Assembly (NCBI RefSeq): GCF_001010285.1
Contig: NZ_CP011104.1
Coordinates: forward strand, 2,294,001 to 2,358,000
Origin: Photorhabdus thracensis
GTDB taxonomy: Bacteria; Pseudomonadota; Gammaproteobacteria; Enterobacterales; Enterobacteriaceae
Direction of reading: 5' to 3'
Length of the DNA stretch: 64,000 bases
The position numbers and the translations under genes are program-made. Shown here piece after piece: positions 43,944-54,498 of the stretch (position 1 is its first letter; each line of letters begins with the position of its first letter). Under the pieces are notes generated by a model. It ran no database searches, was not told the DNA's origin, and was given only the letters and a program-made list of their open reading frames with translations.

Positions 43944-45367
43944 GGGTTAACGCTCCTGTTGGTCATCGTATCCTTTGAGACGGCGGTCATGGCGGCTTTT
44001 TCTGCCAGTGCCGCCAGCAGGCCGGGCTCCCAATGGGTGAGTGACAGGTGTTGTCCTGCCTGTAACAGATGCCGGTAATGTTGTTGCGCCAGGGCCGTCA
44101 TGCCCGCCTGTTCAAGCAACTGTGCCGTGAGCAGCTGACCGTAGAATTGATCCCGGGGTTCGGTCAGTTGTTGCTGGTGCTGTTCTGCCGCGTTGAGGGC
44201 GGCCTCCAGTCCGTGCTGCCGGAAACATTGCCAGATAGCTTCCTGATCCGGTGTTGCGCCGCCGTTAACGGCCGCCGTCGCCGGCGGTTGCAGCCAGTTC
44301 AGGGTTGAGGATGAGATAAACGGACTCCTGTCGGAAAAATAGAGGGTTTGTAAAACCGGCAGGCGGTCAAGAAAGGCGTTCAGTTCATCACGGATGGCCC
44401 CGGCGACGGCGGCATAGCCGAGTTTTTCGGCAGCCTGAGCCGCGATAGCGTGGCCGTCAAGCCAGTAGGGGGCGAGGGTCAGGCTCTGTTCTATCTGTCG
44501 CAGCAGGGATTTATCGGCCGTGGGCAGTTTTGCCAGATAATCCGCGGTCCGGTCTGCCGAAGTGGGCGCCAGTGGGGTTTTGCCTTCACTGTTGGCCATC
44601 GGTGCGGTGGTCAGTGTGTGCCAGATGGCATAACGGCGCAGACGGTAACCCGTGGTGGTGTCGGGCTGGCGTTCGCACAGGAGATCAGCAACGGTGAGTA
44701 AGGTTTGTTTCCAGGCTTTTTCACTGGAGCTGTCTACCGCGATATCCGGTGCCGGTGTCAGCGCTGAGGTGCCCGCGGGTTGTGCGGCGGTTTCTGTTGA
44801 TTCAACCGGTGCGGCGACGGGTTTTGGCGCGGGTTTGCGGGCATAGCGGGGGCGTAGCTGGTCGATCTCTTTAGCCAGTGCAGGTTCATCGGTATGCCAG
44901 CATTGCGCCAGATGGGCCAGTGCGCCTTGCGCTGCTTCTCGCTGAGCTTCATTAGCCTGTTCGCAGAAACCTGCATGAGCAGTGTCAAAACGTTTAATGA
45001 CCTGTTGTGCCAGGCGACGTTTGAGCAGGGGTTTTTGCGGCCAGGCGGTCTGCCAGTAATGCTGGATATAATCGGCCAGCAGCTCCATTGCCAGTATCAG
45101 TTCAGCGGGATTGCTGCTGTGTTGCAATGTGCGCAATAAATGAACCATCAGCCTGAAATCTTTGCTTTTTTCGCTGAACAGTTGCAGCGCCTGACGCTGG
45201 ATCTCTTCAATGTCGAGGGTGGAATGGGCCAGTGATCCCAGCTTAACCATTTCCCCGTCAATATATTCCCAGGCGGGTTCGTTTTCATCCAGCTCCTTGC
45301 CAATCAGTTCATCCGATAAGGGGGTCAGCAGGAGTGCCTGCCAGTCAAATTGTTTCCTGATATCCAT
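43940..45367 (-). CDS. tssA: T6SS protein TssA (VasJ)
   Basis: A 475-residue protein with the ImpA N-terminal domain (FDWQALLLTPLSDELIGKELDENEPAWEYIDGEMVKLG, LMVHLLRTLQHS, LADYIQHYWQTAWPQ) and a C-terminal VasJ-type region with helical repeats. It helps build the baseplate and prime sheath growth. It lies between vasI and tssM as in V. cholerae. Confidence 0.93.
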   Translation of the reverse strand: MDIRKQFDWQALLLTPLSDELIGKELDENEPAWEYIDGEMVKLGSLAHSTLDIEEIQRQALQLFSEKSKDFRLMVHLLRTLQHSSNPAELILAMELLADYIQHYWQTAWPQKPLLKRRLAQQVIKRFDTAHAGFCEQANEAQREAAQGALAHLAQCWHTDEPALAKEIDQLRPRYARKPAPKPVAAPVESTETAAQPAGTSALTPAPDIAVDSSSEKAWKQTLLTVADLLCERQPDTTTGYRLRRYAIWHTLTTAPMANSEGKTPLAPTSADRTADYLAKLPTADKSLLRQIEQSLTLAPYWLDGHAIAAQAAEKLGYAAVAGAIRDELNAFLDRLPVLQTLYFSDRSPFISSSTLNWLQPPATAAVNGGATPDQEAIWQCFRQHGLEAALNAAEQHQQQLTEPRDQFYGQLLTAQLLEQAGMTALAQQHYRHLLQAGQHLSLTHWEPGLLAALAEKAAMTAVSKDTMTNRSVNP

Positions 45368-45371
45368 GGGA

Positions 45372-46019
45372 TCACCAACGACAGGCGGTGCGTAAAGGTT
45401 TCACCGCCTGTTCCAGTTGAGAAATGTTGAATGTTATCTGACTTCCGTTGTCAGTTTTGATGGTCAGGGTGTGGCCTGTCATCAGTCGTTTAAGTTGTTC
45501 AATACCTGGTAGCCCACGGCTGGATTCCAGCAGATAGCCATTTTCGCGTAAGAACCAGTCGGCGCTGAATTGGGTTATGTCAGTCGAAATCATCACCGTG
45601 CCGCTGTCTTGTGGTTTAGCCAGGGCGACCTGTATCCGGGTGATGCTATCGATACAACTTAGCATCAGTACCGGCCGTGGTGGCAGTGCGCCGATCGCGG
45701 GCGTGGTGAGTATGACGCGGTTCGGTATTCCCTCGGATTGGGTAGTGATAAAACCGGTTGAATGATCAGTTCGTTTCATTTCCTGTTCCATTGCCTGTCT
45801 CCAGGCCGGACCGGTTTTTTCTAACGGGATAACGGCAATGTTATCCACTTTATCCAATAGACGGTCATAGCAATCGAGTCTGATCAGCGGTGAAGGTTCT
45901 GAACGACATTGCAATAAGGCCGATAATGGAGGCTCTGTTGTGGTTTCCTGAGCTGGTTGAATATCAGGCGTGCCCGTCAGAGAGGCGATTAATGAACTGA
46001 CAAGTAACAAGAAGCTCAT
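45372..46019 (-). CDS. vasI: T6SS-associated protein VasI/TagO
   Basis: A 215-residue exported protein: the N-terminal hydrophobic stretch (MSFLLLVSSLIASLTG) looks like a signal sequence, followed by LLQCRSEPSPLIRLDCYDRLLD, typical of VasI, and a beta-rich C-terminal domain (GLPGIEQLKRLMTGHTLTIK). The role is accessory and poorly known. It overlaps the upstream regulator gene by four bases. Part of a paralogue remains at 728-777. Confidence 0.88.
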   Translation of the reverse strand: MSFLLLVSSLIASLTGTPDIQPAQETTTEPPLSALLQCRSEPSPLIRLDCYDRLLDKVDNIAVIPLEKTGPAWRQAMEQEMKRTDHSTGFITTQSEGIPNRVILTTPAIGALPPRPVLMLSCIDSITRIQVALAKPQDSGTVMISTDITQFSADWFLRENGYLLESSRGLPGIEQLKRLMTGHTLTIKTDNGSQITFNISQLEQAVKPLRTACRW

Positions 46020-46816
46020 AATTTACACCTGTATTTCGCCAGCTTATAAGTCAATGTGCGGGGAGCAATTCCCAGGCTTTCAGCAATTTGTTTGGTGTTG
46101 TTGCCGTAAACATGCTGGCGTTGTATCAGCACCGCACATTCAAACTCTTCGATTGCCTGAGGCAGGTTGTCAATTTTGCTGTAATCGTGAGAGACGCTGG
46201 CCGATGTTTTGTTTTCTGCTGTGGTGCTCAATGAAGCCAATAATTCATCAAGCTGTTTCTCTTTTTGGCGCTGGGTCTGGAAGACCTGGCGGATCTGGCG
46301 CAGTTGTTCACGCAGTTGTTCCAATTCCTGCAATCTTTTTAGCCGGTGCTGCATCACATAGCAGTAGATGTAAAACATGTTGCTATCGTCAGCAAAGCGA
46401 CTGACATTTTCGGCGAAAACAGCAATGACACCACATGCTTGTCCGTTGCAGTTAAACAGCGGGATGGCATGCAGACCACAGCGGTGGGGAAGCTCTTCTA
46501 CAAAGGTGCGAAAGTTTTGATTGTCTACCCGTACTCCTTGATTGAGTGACCCCCAGGTTGTGGGGGTTCCTTTGTACAGGATTTGTACCAACGGATGGTT
46601 GATATCGCCAATATTGACGTCCAGTTGCAGAGCGCTTATTTGGTTTGGCGCTGGCAGCCGGTAGCATTCAAGGCGGTTTTCATTCACGTTAAGCAGAGAG
46701 ACCAGCAAGGCGTCAAAACGCTGGCGTTGGTGATTCACCTGAAGAAAGTGGTGAACCAGCTGCTCAATAGAGTCATTTTCCAATAACGCTAATGCGCTTT
46801 TCAGCCGTTGTTTCAT
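46016..46816 (-). CDS. VasH-like regulator lacking the AAA+ domain
   Basis: A 266-residue protein in the position of vasH. The first 160 residues are GAF-like (VDNQNFRTFVEELPHRCGLHAIPLFNCNGQACGVIAVFAE), then a coiled-coil (LQELEQLREQLRQIRQVFQTQRQKEKQL), then a Fis-type HTH at the C-terminus (IQRQHVYGNNTKQIAESLGIAPRTLTYKLAKY). Full VasH proteins are about 500 residues and contain a sigma-54-interacting AAA+ ATPase with a GAFTGA loop. That domain is absent here, yet the frame is clean. It cannot activate sigma-54 in the standard way and may bind DNA as a repressor or recruit another activator. Confidence 0.85.
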   Translation of the reverse strand: MKQRLKSALALLENDSIEQLVHHFLQVNHQRQRFDALLVSLLNVNENRLECYRLPAPNQISALQLDVNIGDINHPLVQILYKGTPTTWGSLNQGVRVDNQNFRTFVEELPHRCGLHAIPLFNCNGQACGVIAVFAENVSRFADDSNMFYIYCYVMQHRLKRLQELEQLREQLRQIRQVFQTQRQKEKQLDELLASLSTTAENKTSASVSHDYSKIDNLPQAIEEFECAVLIQRQHVYGNNTKQIAESLGIAPRTLTYKLAKYRCKL

Positions 46817-49452
46817 GGTATCTCCTCAACCGCCGCGTTGAATTCATGTGCATCAACGGTTAGCTGGATAGTACTGATCTGTTTTCCTGAAGCCATTTTT
46901 TGCAGCAGCAGCAGGGATAGTGGCGGCAACAAAGCGCCATCAATGATCGATTCCAGCATACGTGCGCCGTTTTCAGCTCGGGTTGCTCGTTGCAGTATCT
47001 CTTCAATAACCTCGTCACTGATGGTGACTTCGGCATTGAAACGTTGGCGTAATAGGTTATCGAGGCGGGTCAGTTTGCCCTGGATAATGGTTTTCAGGGT
47101 GTCGTATCCCAACGGCAGATAAGGCACCACTTCCATTCGCGCCAGTAGTGCCGGTTTGAAGAAAGCCGCCAGTTCAGGGTAGAGCAGGTCGTTCATCTCT
47201 TCCGGTTTATCAGCGTTATCAACAATGGTTTGATAGCCCAGGTTGGAGGTCAGGAAGAAGACCACGTTTTTGCAATCAATCACCCGGCCTTCACCATCGG
47301 CCAGTTCACCTTTGTCGAATGCCTGATAGAACAGGTTCAGTACGTCAGGATGGGCTTTTTCCACTTCATCAAGCAGGACAACGGAGTAAGGTTTTTGGCG
47401 AATAGCTTCGGTGAGTACGCCACCTTCGCCATATCCCACATAGCCGGGAGGTGAGCCAATCAAGCGGGAAACGGTGTGTTTTTCCTGAAATTCAGACATA
47501 TTAATGGTGGTCAGGTATTGACGGCCTCCGAACATTAATTCCGCAATTTGTAAAACGGTTTCGGTTTTACCAACACCGCTTGGCCCTACCAACAGAAAGG
47601 CGCCCAGAGGGCGACCGGGGCGACGCAGGTCGGCTCTGGCTGTCAGCAGATGTTGATGCAGACATTTGATGGCGAGATCCTGCCCTTTGATGCTTTGTCC
47701 CAGATGGATTGGCAGTTCAGTGACAACAGAGAGTTCACTTTGTGAAAGACGATTAAGTGGTACGCCGGTCCATTCAGCGATAACCGCCGCAATCTGGTCT
47801 TTATTCACATGAGGAGAAACCAGTGTCTGTTGTTGCTGTAACTGCTCCAGCTGTTGATTAAGTTCAGCCAGTTTAGTAATCAGCTCTTCGGTTGTTACCT
47901 CTGAAGATGTTGCGCTCTTTTCTGTTTCATCAGTTGTTTCATCCGTTAACAGCTGACGGCGCAGTTCAATAATTTGCTGAACCAGTTGCTGTTGTTGCTG
48001 CCAACTGGTTTCCAGTTCAGTTAGTTTTTCCGCTATTTCTTGCTGTTGCTGCTGTAGTTCATCCAGTCTGTCAGTATGTTGGTTCAACCCCATCCGTTGT
48101 TCCCTTGCCAGAACATCTGATTCCATTTGCTGCTGGTGGAGCTGGTTTTTCAGTGCAGAAATCTGACGCGGCGGAGAGGTCAGATTGATGGCGACACGTG
48201 CACACGCGGTATCCAGTACGTCAATCGCTTTGTCCGGTAACTGGCGACCGGAGAGGTAACGGTCACTTAATACCGCAGAGGCTTTCAATGCTTCGTCATC
48301 GATCAATACGCCATGAGACTGTTCATAGATTGCCCGCAGGCCACGCATAATAATAGTGGCTTCTTCCGCTGTCGGTTCGGCCACTTTGACCAGTTGAAAA
48401 CGGCGGGAGAGGGCCGCGTCTTTTTCGAAATATTTTTTGTATTCGCCCCAAGTGGTTGCGGCGATAGTTTTTAGTTCACCACGCGCCAGAGCGGGTTTCA
48501 GCAGGTTGGAGATATCCAGCCCGCCCTGTTGGTTGCCTGCGCCAATTAGTGTGTGGGCTTCATCGATGAACAAAATAACTGGTACGGATGATTGGCTGAT
48601 TTCACTCATGATGCCTTTGAATCGTTTTTCAAATTCACCTTTTACCGCAGCTCCCGCCTGTAATGCGCCCAGATCCAGCGTCATCAGTTCACTGTTGCGC
48701 AATTTTTCTGGTACCTGATTGTCGATAATGCGCAAAGCTAGCCCTTCAATCAGTGCACTTTTACCCACGCCCGCTTCACCCACCACAATTGGGTTATTTT
48801 TACGGCGACGGCAGAGAATATCGATCATCAGGTCGATTTCAGTGTCGCGGCACAGAACCGGATCGAGTTTTCCCTGACGAGCCTGTTCTGTCATATTCTG
48901 AGTAAAGCGGGCGAGCAGGCTGTCACTGTTGGCGGCGGTTTTGCCTTGTCCGTTTTTATCGTTCTCCACAATAGGTTGTTCGGCAGAGCCGGCAGTCCAT
49001 TGTGTGAAATTTTGACGCAGCAATTCGCGGTTTATTCCCGATAGAAGACGAGCGGATTGCGGTGTCAGGTAGCGCAACGGGCTGAACAGCAATGTCATCA
49101 GCATGACACCGCTGCGTAATTCTTGATGCTGCATTTCGGTTGATGCTAACAGCCAGCTATCCTGTAACCACTCCACCAGCATCGGGGAGAAGTTGGGGTA
49201 GGCTTGAACCATCGTTTGGTGGTGAGGGATCATTTGATCGAGCTGTTCTTTCAGCAAGTCACTGTCCACCTCGGCTTGATTGAAGATCGCTCTGACATCA
49301 CTGAGAGGTGTGTTGATCATTTGCAGCAGTAGCTGAGAGACAGTGATCTCAGGTTGCTGCTGGCTGACACACTGTGCCGCCGCCGTTTCCAGAGCGTGCC
49401 GGGTCATCGGATTTAAACGGTTAACTAATGTGGGTAGATCAATCTGGATCAT
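46813..49452 (-). CDS. clpV: T6SS sheath-disassembly ATPase ClpV (TssH)
   Basis: An 879-residue Hsp100 ATPase. The N-terminal double Clp-N domain binds contracted TssC. Walker A of the first module ([10 protein letters not shown]) lies near residue 229 and of the second (GPSGVGKTE) near 627. A coiled-coil M domain rich in Gln lies between. Walker B text [13 protein letters not shown] and [13 protein letters not shown] is intact. Recycles the sheath after contraction. It overlaps the vasH-like gene by four bases. Confidence 0.97.
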   Translation of the reverse strand: MIQIDLPTLVNRLNPMTRHALETAAAQCVSQQQPEITVSQLLLQMINTPLSDVRAIFNQAEVDSDLLKEQLDQMIPHHQTMVQAYPNFSPMLVEWLQDSWLLASTEMQHQELRSGVMLMTLLFSPLRYLTPQSARLLSGINRELLRQNFTQWTAGSAEQPIVENDKNGQGKTAANSDSLLARFTQNMTEQARQGKLDPVLCRDTEIDLMIDILCRRRKNNPIVVGEAGVGKSALIEGLALRIIDNQVPEKLRNSELMTLDLGALQAGAAVKGEFEKRFKGIMSEISQSSVPVILFIDEAHTLIGAGNQQGGLDISNLLKPALARGELKTIAATTWGEYKKYFEKDAALSRRFQLVKVAEPTAEEATIIMRGLRAIYEQSHGVLIDDEALKASAVLSDRYLSGRQLPDKAIDVLDTACARVAINLTSPPRQISALKNQLHQQQMESDVLAREQRMGLNQHTDRLDELQQQQQEIAEKLTELETSWQQQQQLVQQIIELRRQLLTDETTDETEKSATSSEVTTEELITKLAELNQQLEQLQQQQTLVSPHVNKDQIAAVIAEWTGVPLNRLSQSELSVVTELPIHLGQSIKGQDLAIKCLHQHLLTARADLRRPGRPLGAFLLVGPSGVGKTETVLQIAELMFGGRQYLTTINMSEFQEKHTVSRLIGSPPGYVGYGEGGVLTEAIRQKPYSVVLLDEVEKAHPDVLNLFYQAFDKGELADGEGRVIDCKNVVFFLTSNLGYQTIVDNADKPEEMNDLLYPELAAFFKPALLARMEVVPYLPLGYDTLKTIIQGKLTRLDNLLRQRFNAEVTISDEVIEEILQRATRAENGARMLESIIDGALLPPLSLLLLQKMASGKQISTIQLTVDAHEFNAAVEEIP

Positions 49453-49462
49453 CGGTTCTTTC

Positions 49463-50233
49463 CTAGCTCAGTAAATTATTTAGCTGTTGTAAGATGTTCT
49501 CGGTCTGGCTGTGCAGCCGGATAGCATAGAAGCCATAAACCACGGCGAGCAGTGCAGTACCGCTCCAGAACAGGTGTTTGATGGTCAGACGTTTACCCAG
49601 TCGGTAGCGGCCATCACGCTTGTTAGCGTTACTGTGCAGAATGGTTGCTGGCGCTTCTCCCCGCAGTGTGTGCAGTTGTTGGTGTAACCGGCGGAATAAA
49701 TGTTCAAAATCATCACCTTTCTGCGAAGCCACTTTGTAGCGGCCACGGTAGCCAAGGCAGAAGCAGAGATAGATAAATTCCAGCAGATGCTGATAGCGCT
49801 TAGGTTCACCCATTAAACGCTCCAGCAACTGAAAGACCTTTTCACCACCCCAGGTTTCATTGTGAAATCTCACCAGCAGTGATTGTTGTAACCACTCATT
49901 TTTGCTGTTCCAGCCATGCCCCAGTGCAGTTTCGTCAATGAAGGTACAGAGCATGTAGCGGAAAGAGACAATTGCGCCCGGTTCATAACCTTTAGTTTGC
50001 AGAAATTGTTCGATTGCCTGAATATCGGTCACGACCTGTTGGTAAAGCTGGTCCGGCAACGGTTGATCACCCATGTCTTTCAGACGCATCACCATGCCAA
50101 GCAGCGGTGTGGCGGCATCAATCATCGGGTTCAAGCTTTCTCCACGCAGCGGTAACTGATACTGACGATGCGAAACAGCATCAGTGACTTCCGGCGTTAG
50201 AGCCGGGTTGTCATTAATGGCTTCGGTTTTCAT
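49463..50233 (-). CDS. tssL: T6SS inner-membrane protein TssL (DotU)
   Basis: A 256-residue protein: the cytoplasmic hook-shaped domain includes RYMLCTFIDETALGHGW and TWGGEKVFQLLERL, then a single C-terminal membrane helix (HLFWSGTALLAVVYGFYAI), typical of DotU. There is no peptidoglycan-binding extension. Works with TssM and TssJ in the membrane complex. Confidence 0.95.
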   Translation of the reverse strand: MKTEAINDNPALTPEVTDAVSHRQYQLPLRGESLNPMIDAATPLLGMVMRLKDMGDQPLPDQLYQQVVTDIQAIEQFLQTKGYEPGAIVSFRYMLCTFIDETALGHGWNSKNEWLQQSLLVRFHNETWGGEKVFQLLERLMGEPKRYQHLLEFIYLCFCLGYRGRYKVASQKGDDFEHLFRRLHQQLHTLRGEAPATILHSNANKRDGRYRLGKRLTIKHLFWSGTALLAVVYGFYAIRLHSQTENILQQLNNLLS

Positions 50234-51585
50234 TAGTCACTCCCATTGCTGACTGCCCAGAATTGCATGTCTAATCCAGGGAAGTCCCCCGAGACATGGA
50301 AGGCAATGGTGGTGCCTTTCAGAATCTCTTGCCACGCCGTGCCTTGTTGATCAAAACGGAAATAGGTGTAGCCGGCGTGATAAGGCAACTGACGTGGAGC
50401 CGCAGGAAGTGCGACCAGTCCTACGCCAGGCAACTGGACGCTGACCCTTTCGCGGATTTTTTCCAACGATGTGACTTTAGTTTGCTGAGGGAATTGGCGG
50501 AGTAATTGATCCTGTGGCATCTGTGCGCGGATTGCCAGAATGAAATCCGCTTTGGTCAATACATCACGATCATAAATGTTTGCCACTTGGATACCATTTG
50601 ATTGATTTTGTAGTTTAATTGGGATCGCGCGCGGGGTCAGGACAACACCCAGTGCTTCGCGCATGGGGATCATGGTTTCCTTGAATGTCTTCGTGAGATT
50701 GTCATGAGTGTAATCCGGTACAATGCCAACCTGACGCGATGCAGCCGTGAATGTTCTTAGTTCACCACAGGTTTGGATCAATTGAGTGAAAAAATCTTGT
50801 GGGTGCAGAATGGATTGTCTGGCGTAGTGGGTAAACCATGGCTGAACCCGGTTAACTAACTGGAGCATCATAAATTCAGCAACATCAGCTACTCCTTGCT
50901 GACTAGGTGAACCAATCCGATCAGAGAGTGATCTACCTCGTTCTATCAGTGCCATATTCACTTCATCCATGTAGATTTTTAACCGGCTGGAAACATTGAT
51001 GGATGTACAGGTTGGCACGAATTCTTCATCCAGTATGAGAGTCCCAGTCGGCAACTTTTCTATTATCTGGCATAACGGTAGCAAAGAGAACGCGCTGAGA
51101 TCCTCTGAGCCCTGTTTCAAAACCGGTGTCAGTTGTGCCAGCATGAGCTGGCTGACATCACCGCCATCAGTATGCAGGTCACGGATATCCGCCGTATGTT
51201 CACGGTAGCGTACAGCCCCGGCCTGATCGGATTCCGAATGGGAGATTTCATTGAGGGTGTCGTTGGCTATTGGTAGTGCCAGGTAGATACTTTTGCTGTT
51301 GCTATCGTGCAGATTCTCTACATCAAGTGGCTGAGGCGTGACATCCTGATGCGGAATAGAAAACACGGTGCCATCCGGCATGATACCGCTGGCTTCAGTG
51401 ATACCGATACGCCCCAGAGCGAGAAGATCCTTGTCAATAGTCAGGGAACTGAAACCGTAACCGTAACTGGTTAAGGTTGCCAGGCGGCTGTGAGCCAGAT
51501 AGTCATTATGTTTTTGTTGCTGCTGAAAGTGTTGTGGCTTGATAAATAATCCTTCGCGCCAAATTACCCGATTTTTACCTGACAT
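50233..51585 (-). CDS. tssK: T6SS baseplate protein TssK
   Basis: A 450-residue protein that begins MSGKNRVIWREGLFIKPQHFQQQ, the TssK signature, with typical LPLCQIIEKLPTGTLILDEEFVPTC and a C-terminal domain that contacts TssL and TssM. It links baseplate wedges to the membrane complex. Its stop overlaps the start of tssL. Confidence 0.96.
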   Translation of the reverse strand: MSGKNRVIWREGLFIKPQHFQQQQKHNDYLAHSRLATLTSYGYGFSSLTIDKDLLALGRIGITEASGIMPDGTVFSIPHQDVTPQPLDVENLHDSNSKSIYLALPIANDTLNEISHSESDQAGAVRYREHTADIRDLHTDGGDVSQLMLAQLTPVLKQGSEDLSAFSLLPLCQIIEKLPTGTLILDEEFVPTCTSINVSSRLKIYMDEVNMALIERGRSLSDRIGSPSQQGVADVAEFMMLQLVNRVQPWFTHYARQSILHPQDFFTQLIQTCGELRTFTAASRQVGIVPDYTHDNLTKTFKETMIPMREALGVVLTPRAIPIKLQNQSNGIQVANIYDRDVLTKADFILAIRAQMPQDQLLRQFPQQTKVTSLEKIRERVSVQLPGVGLVALPAAPRQLPYHAGYTYFRFDQQGTAWQEILKGTTIAFHVSGDFPGLDMQFWAVSNGSD

Positions 51586-51587
51586 AA

Positions 51588-52154
51588 TTATTGCTCCTCT
51601 TTTCTAAGTTCAACTTCGTTCGCTCTGATGTGCACCAAGATGTGGTATTGCTGCCCTGTGTCTTTTACTTTGATCACTTTTTTCCATTCAGATTGATTGA
51701 TATCGGCATAACGAACGATGACGCCGATGTAACGGCTATTTTTTTCCAGTGGGATGACTGGCAACGGTTTGTACTGCCCCGGCAATAAGGTGTAATCCTG
51801 ATGGTCGATGTAATTTTTCCCCAGCGCTTTATCCAGTTTGTCGCTCTCAAGCTGATCATAATCAGCGGCAAGCAGACGGGAATCTTCACTGAGATAGATC
51901 AGATGCATTTCAACCGGTGTGGGTTCGCCATTTTTGTTGGGATTGATATCAGGCTCTGCCAGCAAAGTGATCGCCGCGGTGGAAGGTAAATCCGCAGGTT
52001 GACCGACCGGGGTCGATGGGTCCCAGACAACCTGTCCGACTTTCTTCGTAGCCTGCCATGCACCGCTGCAACCGCTTAACATCAGCGCTGCCAGCAATAC
52101 AAGCCATAAGGTGTGATTACTGAACCATGAGGTATTACCGCCGGAGCGTTTCAT
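51588..52154 (-). CDS. tssJ: T6SS outer-membrane lipoprotein TssJ
   Basis: A 188-residue lipoprotein. A hydrophobic signal (LWLVLLAALMLSGCSG) ends in the lipobox LSGC. The mature part has the transthyretin-like fold of TssJ (ITLLAEPDINPNKNGEPTPVEMHLIYL). It anchors TssM to the outer membrane. Confidence 0.95.
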   Translation of the reverse strand: MKRSGGNTSWFSNHTLWLVLLAALMLSGCSGAWQATKKVGQVVWDPSTPVGQPADLPSTAAITLLAEPDINPNKNGEPTPVEMHLIYLSEDSRLLAADYDQLESDKLDKALGKNYIDHQDYTLLPGQYKPLPVIPLEKNSRYIGVIVRYADINQSEWKKVIKVKDTGQQYHILVHIRANEVELRKEEQ

Positions 52155-53440
52155 TACTGGCTATCCTCTAAACCCTGACGCAGAGCGCGGTCATAAGCTT
52201 GTTCATAGACTTCACTAAACAGTTTTTCGAATCCTTGCTGGCGGCTGGAAGCCAGTTCGCGGTAGTAACTGGTGTACATTTCCCACGCCCAGGTTGCGTC
52301 TTTCTCCTGCGTCTCATGACTGCGACGGTATTGAGCGAAACGGTTGAGCAGGTGTGCCGGTGAGAAAGCATCCAACATGGTGTTCAATGCGGCAGTGATC
52401 GCGATCCGGTTAGCCTGATAGTGCAGTTGCAGGTTGTGCAGGCTCTCAGCGACGGCGGATGGCGCAGAGAGATGTACCGGGCTTTTTTGATCCGCGAACA
52501 TCACCTGCATGGTGGTGTCGTAATCCATATTGAGCCGCAGTGGGTTGTCTTCGATAGGGCGTAGTTGCTTATCACGCAGACCATGCTGTGCACGTTGCAA
52601 TGCCAGTAAGCCTTCAATCGCCGCTTTCATGGTTTTACCCATTTCTTCCAGAAAGTCGTTGGCCTGTTGGCTGTTATGCAAAGGTAATTGTGTGCTCAAT
52701 CCTCGCATCAATGGTGTGATAGCGATGTGCTGCTGTTCCATGTCCTGATATTGTTCACTTAAAGGTGAAGAGATACTCGGTAAATCAACAAAATCCCGAT
52801 CCATAGCATTGCCTCTGTTGTCTGAGAGGGGAGAGAAGAATAATGGGGCGTTGTAATGGCCTTGTTGCAGGCTCTGGTTTATTTCATTACTCACTGGGGT
52901 TTGGTCCAGTGTGGTCAGATTTTCGCTGTCGAGAACCTTAAGTGGGTCATGGCTAAAATCGTGGTTAATCGTTGGCGCCAAAGAACGATGATCGGTGAAA
53001 GTGGTATCTTGGGCTGGGTCTTTTTCCATCATGGCATCCAGTGGATTGCTATAGCTGGAGACGAGTGATTCCGGTGATACCATCATGGGATCAATCCGAT
53101 CTGCGTCGGAAAAACTGATATGGCTTTTGATCACCAATTTGCCGACAGTAATTTCATCTCCTTGTTGCAATCGGATGAAGCCGGTACCCGAGGTCAGTGG
53201 TGATTGATTCACAAACAGAGGCCCGGCGATCATTTGCAGACAAAATGCGCCATCACGCCACTGAATAGTAAATTGTGATGGATTGATATTGCCTTTCTGA
53301 TCCTGAATAGACCAAAGATGGCTTTCGCTGCTGCCGACGGTGCCGCCTTGAGTGGAGAACAGGCAACTGGCAGATTTGCCGCTTTCCAGTTGATCGCTGT
53401 TGATCACGCGTAATGAAAGGGTTGGCTGTTGTTTTTCCAT
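52154..53440 (-). CDS. T6SS-associated FHA-domain protein (TagH/VasC)
   Basis: A 428-residue protein with an N-terminal forkhead-associated domain (HLWSIQDQKGNINPSQFTIQWRDG, GTGFIRLQQGDEITVGKL), a disordered middle and a C-terminal type VI FHA-associated domain (LNTMLDAFSPAHLLNRF, AWEMYTSYYRELAS, EVYEQAYDRALR). It would bind phosphothreonine in regulated systems. No PpkA kinase or PppA phosphatase gene is seen in this operon. Confidence 0.92.
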   Translation of the reverse strand: MEKQQPTLSLRVINSDQLESGKSASCLFSTQGGTVGSSESHLWSIQDQKGNINPSQFTIQWRDGAFCLQMIAGPLFVNQSPLTSGTGFIRLQQGDEITVGKLVIKSHISFSDADRIDPMMVSPESLVSSYSNPLDAMMEKDPAQDTTFTDHRSLAPTINHDFSHDPLKVLDSENLTTLDQTPVSNEINQSLQQGHYNAPLFFSPLSDNRGNAMDRDFVDLPSISSPLSEQYQDMEQQHIAITPLMRGLSTQLPLHNSQQANDFLEEMGKTMKAAIEGLLALQRAQHGLRDKQLRPIEDNPLRLNMDYDTTMQVMFADQKSPVHLSAPSAVAESLHNLQLHYQANRIAITAALNTMLDAFSPAHLLNRFAQYRRSHETQEKDATWAWEMYTSYYRELASSRQQGFEKLFSEVYEQAYDRALRQGLEDSQ

Positions 53441-53445
53441 CGTCT

Positions 53446-54498
53446 TTATCCACTAACTGAAATTGTGATAAAGGGTTTCTTTTCCGGCTCGCCGAGAAAG
53501 CTGGTCCACCCTAGATTATTGTTTTGTTTCGTACCAAGCACCATGCCGCCCGCTTGGTTTTCGGCCAGTCCAAGACGCAGATCCCAAGCCAATTGATCGC
53601 GCAGGACAAAGCAGATAAACATCACCAGTGGCAGGAAATTTTTTCCGTCTGGTAGGAATGACAGGAAGTGTTCACGGGATAAGTCATTGATACATATCAT
53701 AAATTTACTGTTGCAACTTCTCACCCATGAACCGAGGAAAAAGTTTTCTCCCATGATGGACTGTTCAATCTTTTTTTTCCGACCTTTTAATTTCAATTTT
53801 CCGCCCAGACGGTTTTGTTGTGATGGTCCAATGGCGATTTTCCTAATTTCCCAGCCATGCACGGTAACATCCGGCAGATCAAAGCAGTGTGAAATCAAAC
53901 TGCGTATGACTTCTGGTGATCGACCGGGGCTGGCTAGCAGGCCGGCATAGGCCAGCATTTTGCTATGATTGATATTTAAATGAGCACGGTTCACATCACT
54001 GCCAAGCCCAACCAAAGCAAACATGCGCTGAGAAAAATCGTCCATTCCGTTTTTGTCAAAACAGATGTAATAACGATATTTCCGCCAGATTTGATAAAGC
54101 ATGACGACTGAGCGGTGATTGAAAATATTCAGAAAATCAGTCAGCCGGTTTTCGCCTTGGGCTTCTTCCCATGCCAGTGAATCAAGGTAGTAACCAGGCA
54201 TCGGTGACTGGCTACCATGTAATCCAAGAAAAGAGACTTCCATCTGAAAACGACCTTGCTCGGTACGTTTCACAGAGACAACATCTCTGGTCGGGAAAGC
54301 CAGGCTGGCACTGGATTTGAAACTGATTGCTTCCCGGTCAGGGCGATCGGTTTGCCCCGTTTTTTCCCACGCTACCGCCAATTGGTTGAGTAACTCGACC
54401 AATTGATAAAAATTGTATTTTGAGACATCCGGCACCAGATTTTCTGGCGAATTTTTCCCCGTTACATCAACGCGTGTTGACCTATTTGTTCCGGCCAT
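53446..54498 (-). CDS. tssG: T6SS baseplate protein TssG
   Basis: A 350-residue protein with NFYQLVELLNQL, RTEQGRFQMEVSFLGLHGSQSPMPGYY and LAWDLRLGLAENQAGGMVLG, conserved in TssG (VasB, ImpH). It forms the baseplate wedge with TssF and TssE. The N-terminal codons overlap tssF. Confidence 0.95.
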   Translation of the reverse strand: MAGTNRSTRVDVTGKNSPENLVPDVSKYNFYQLVELLNQLAVAWEKTGQTDRPDREAISFKSSASLAFPTRDVVSVKRTEQGRFQMEVSFLGLHGSQSPMPGYYLDSLAWEEAQGENRLTDFLNIFNHRSVVMLYQIWRKYRYYICFDKNGMDDFSQRMFALVGLGSDVNRAHLNINHSKMLAYAGLLASPGRSPEVIRSLISHCFDLPDVTVHGWEIRKIAIGPSQQNRLGGKLKLKGRKKKIEQSIMGENFFLGSWVRSCNSKFMICINDLSREHFLSFLPDGKNFLPLVMFICFVLRDQLAWDLRLGLAENQAGGMVLGTKQNNNLGWTSFLGEPEKKPFITISVSG

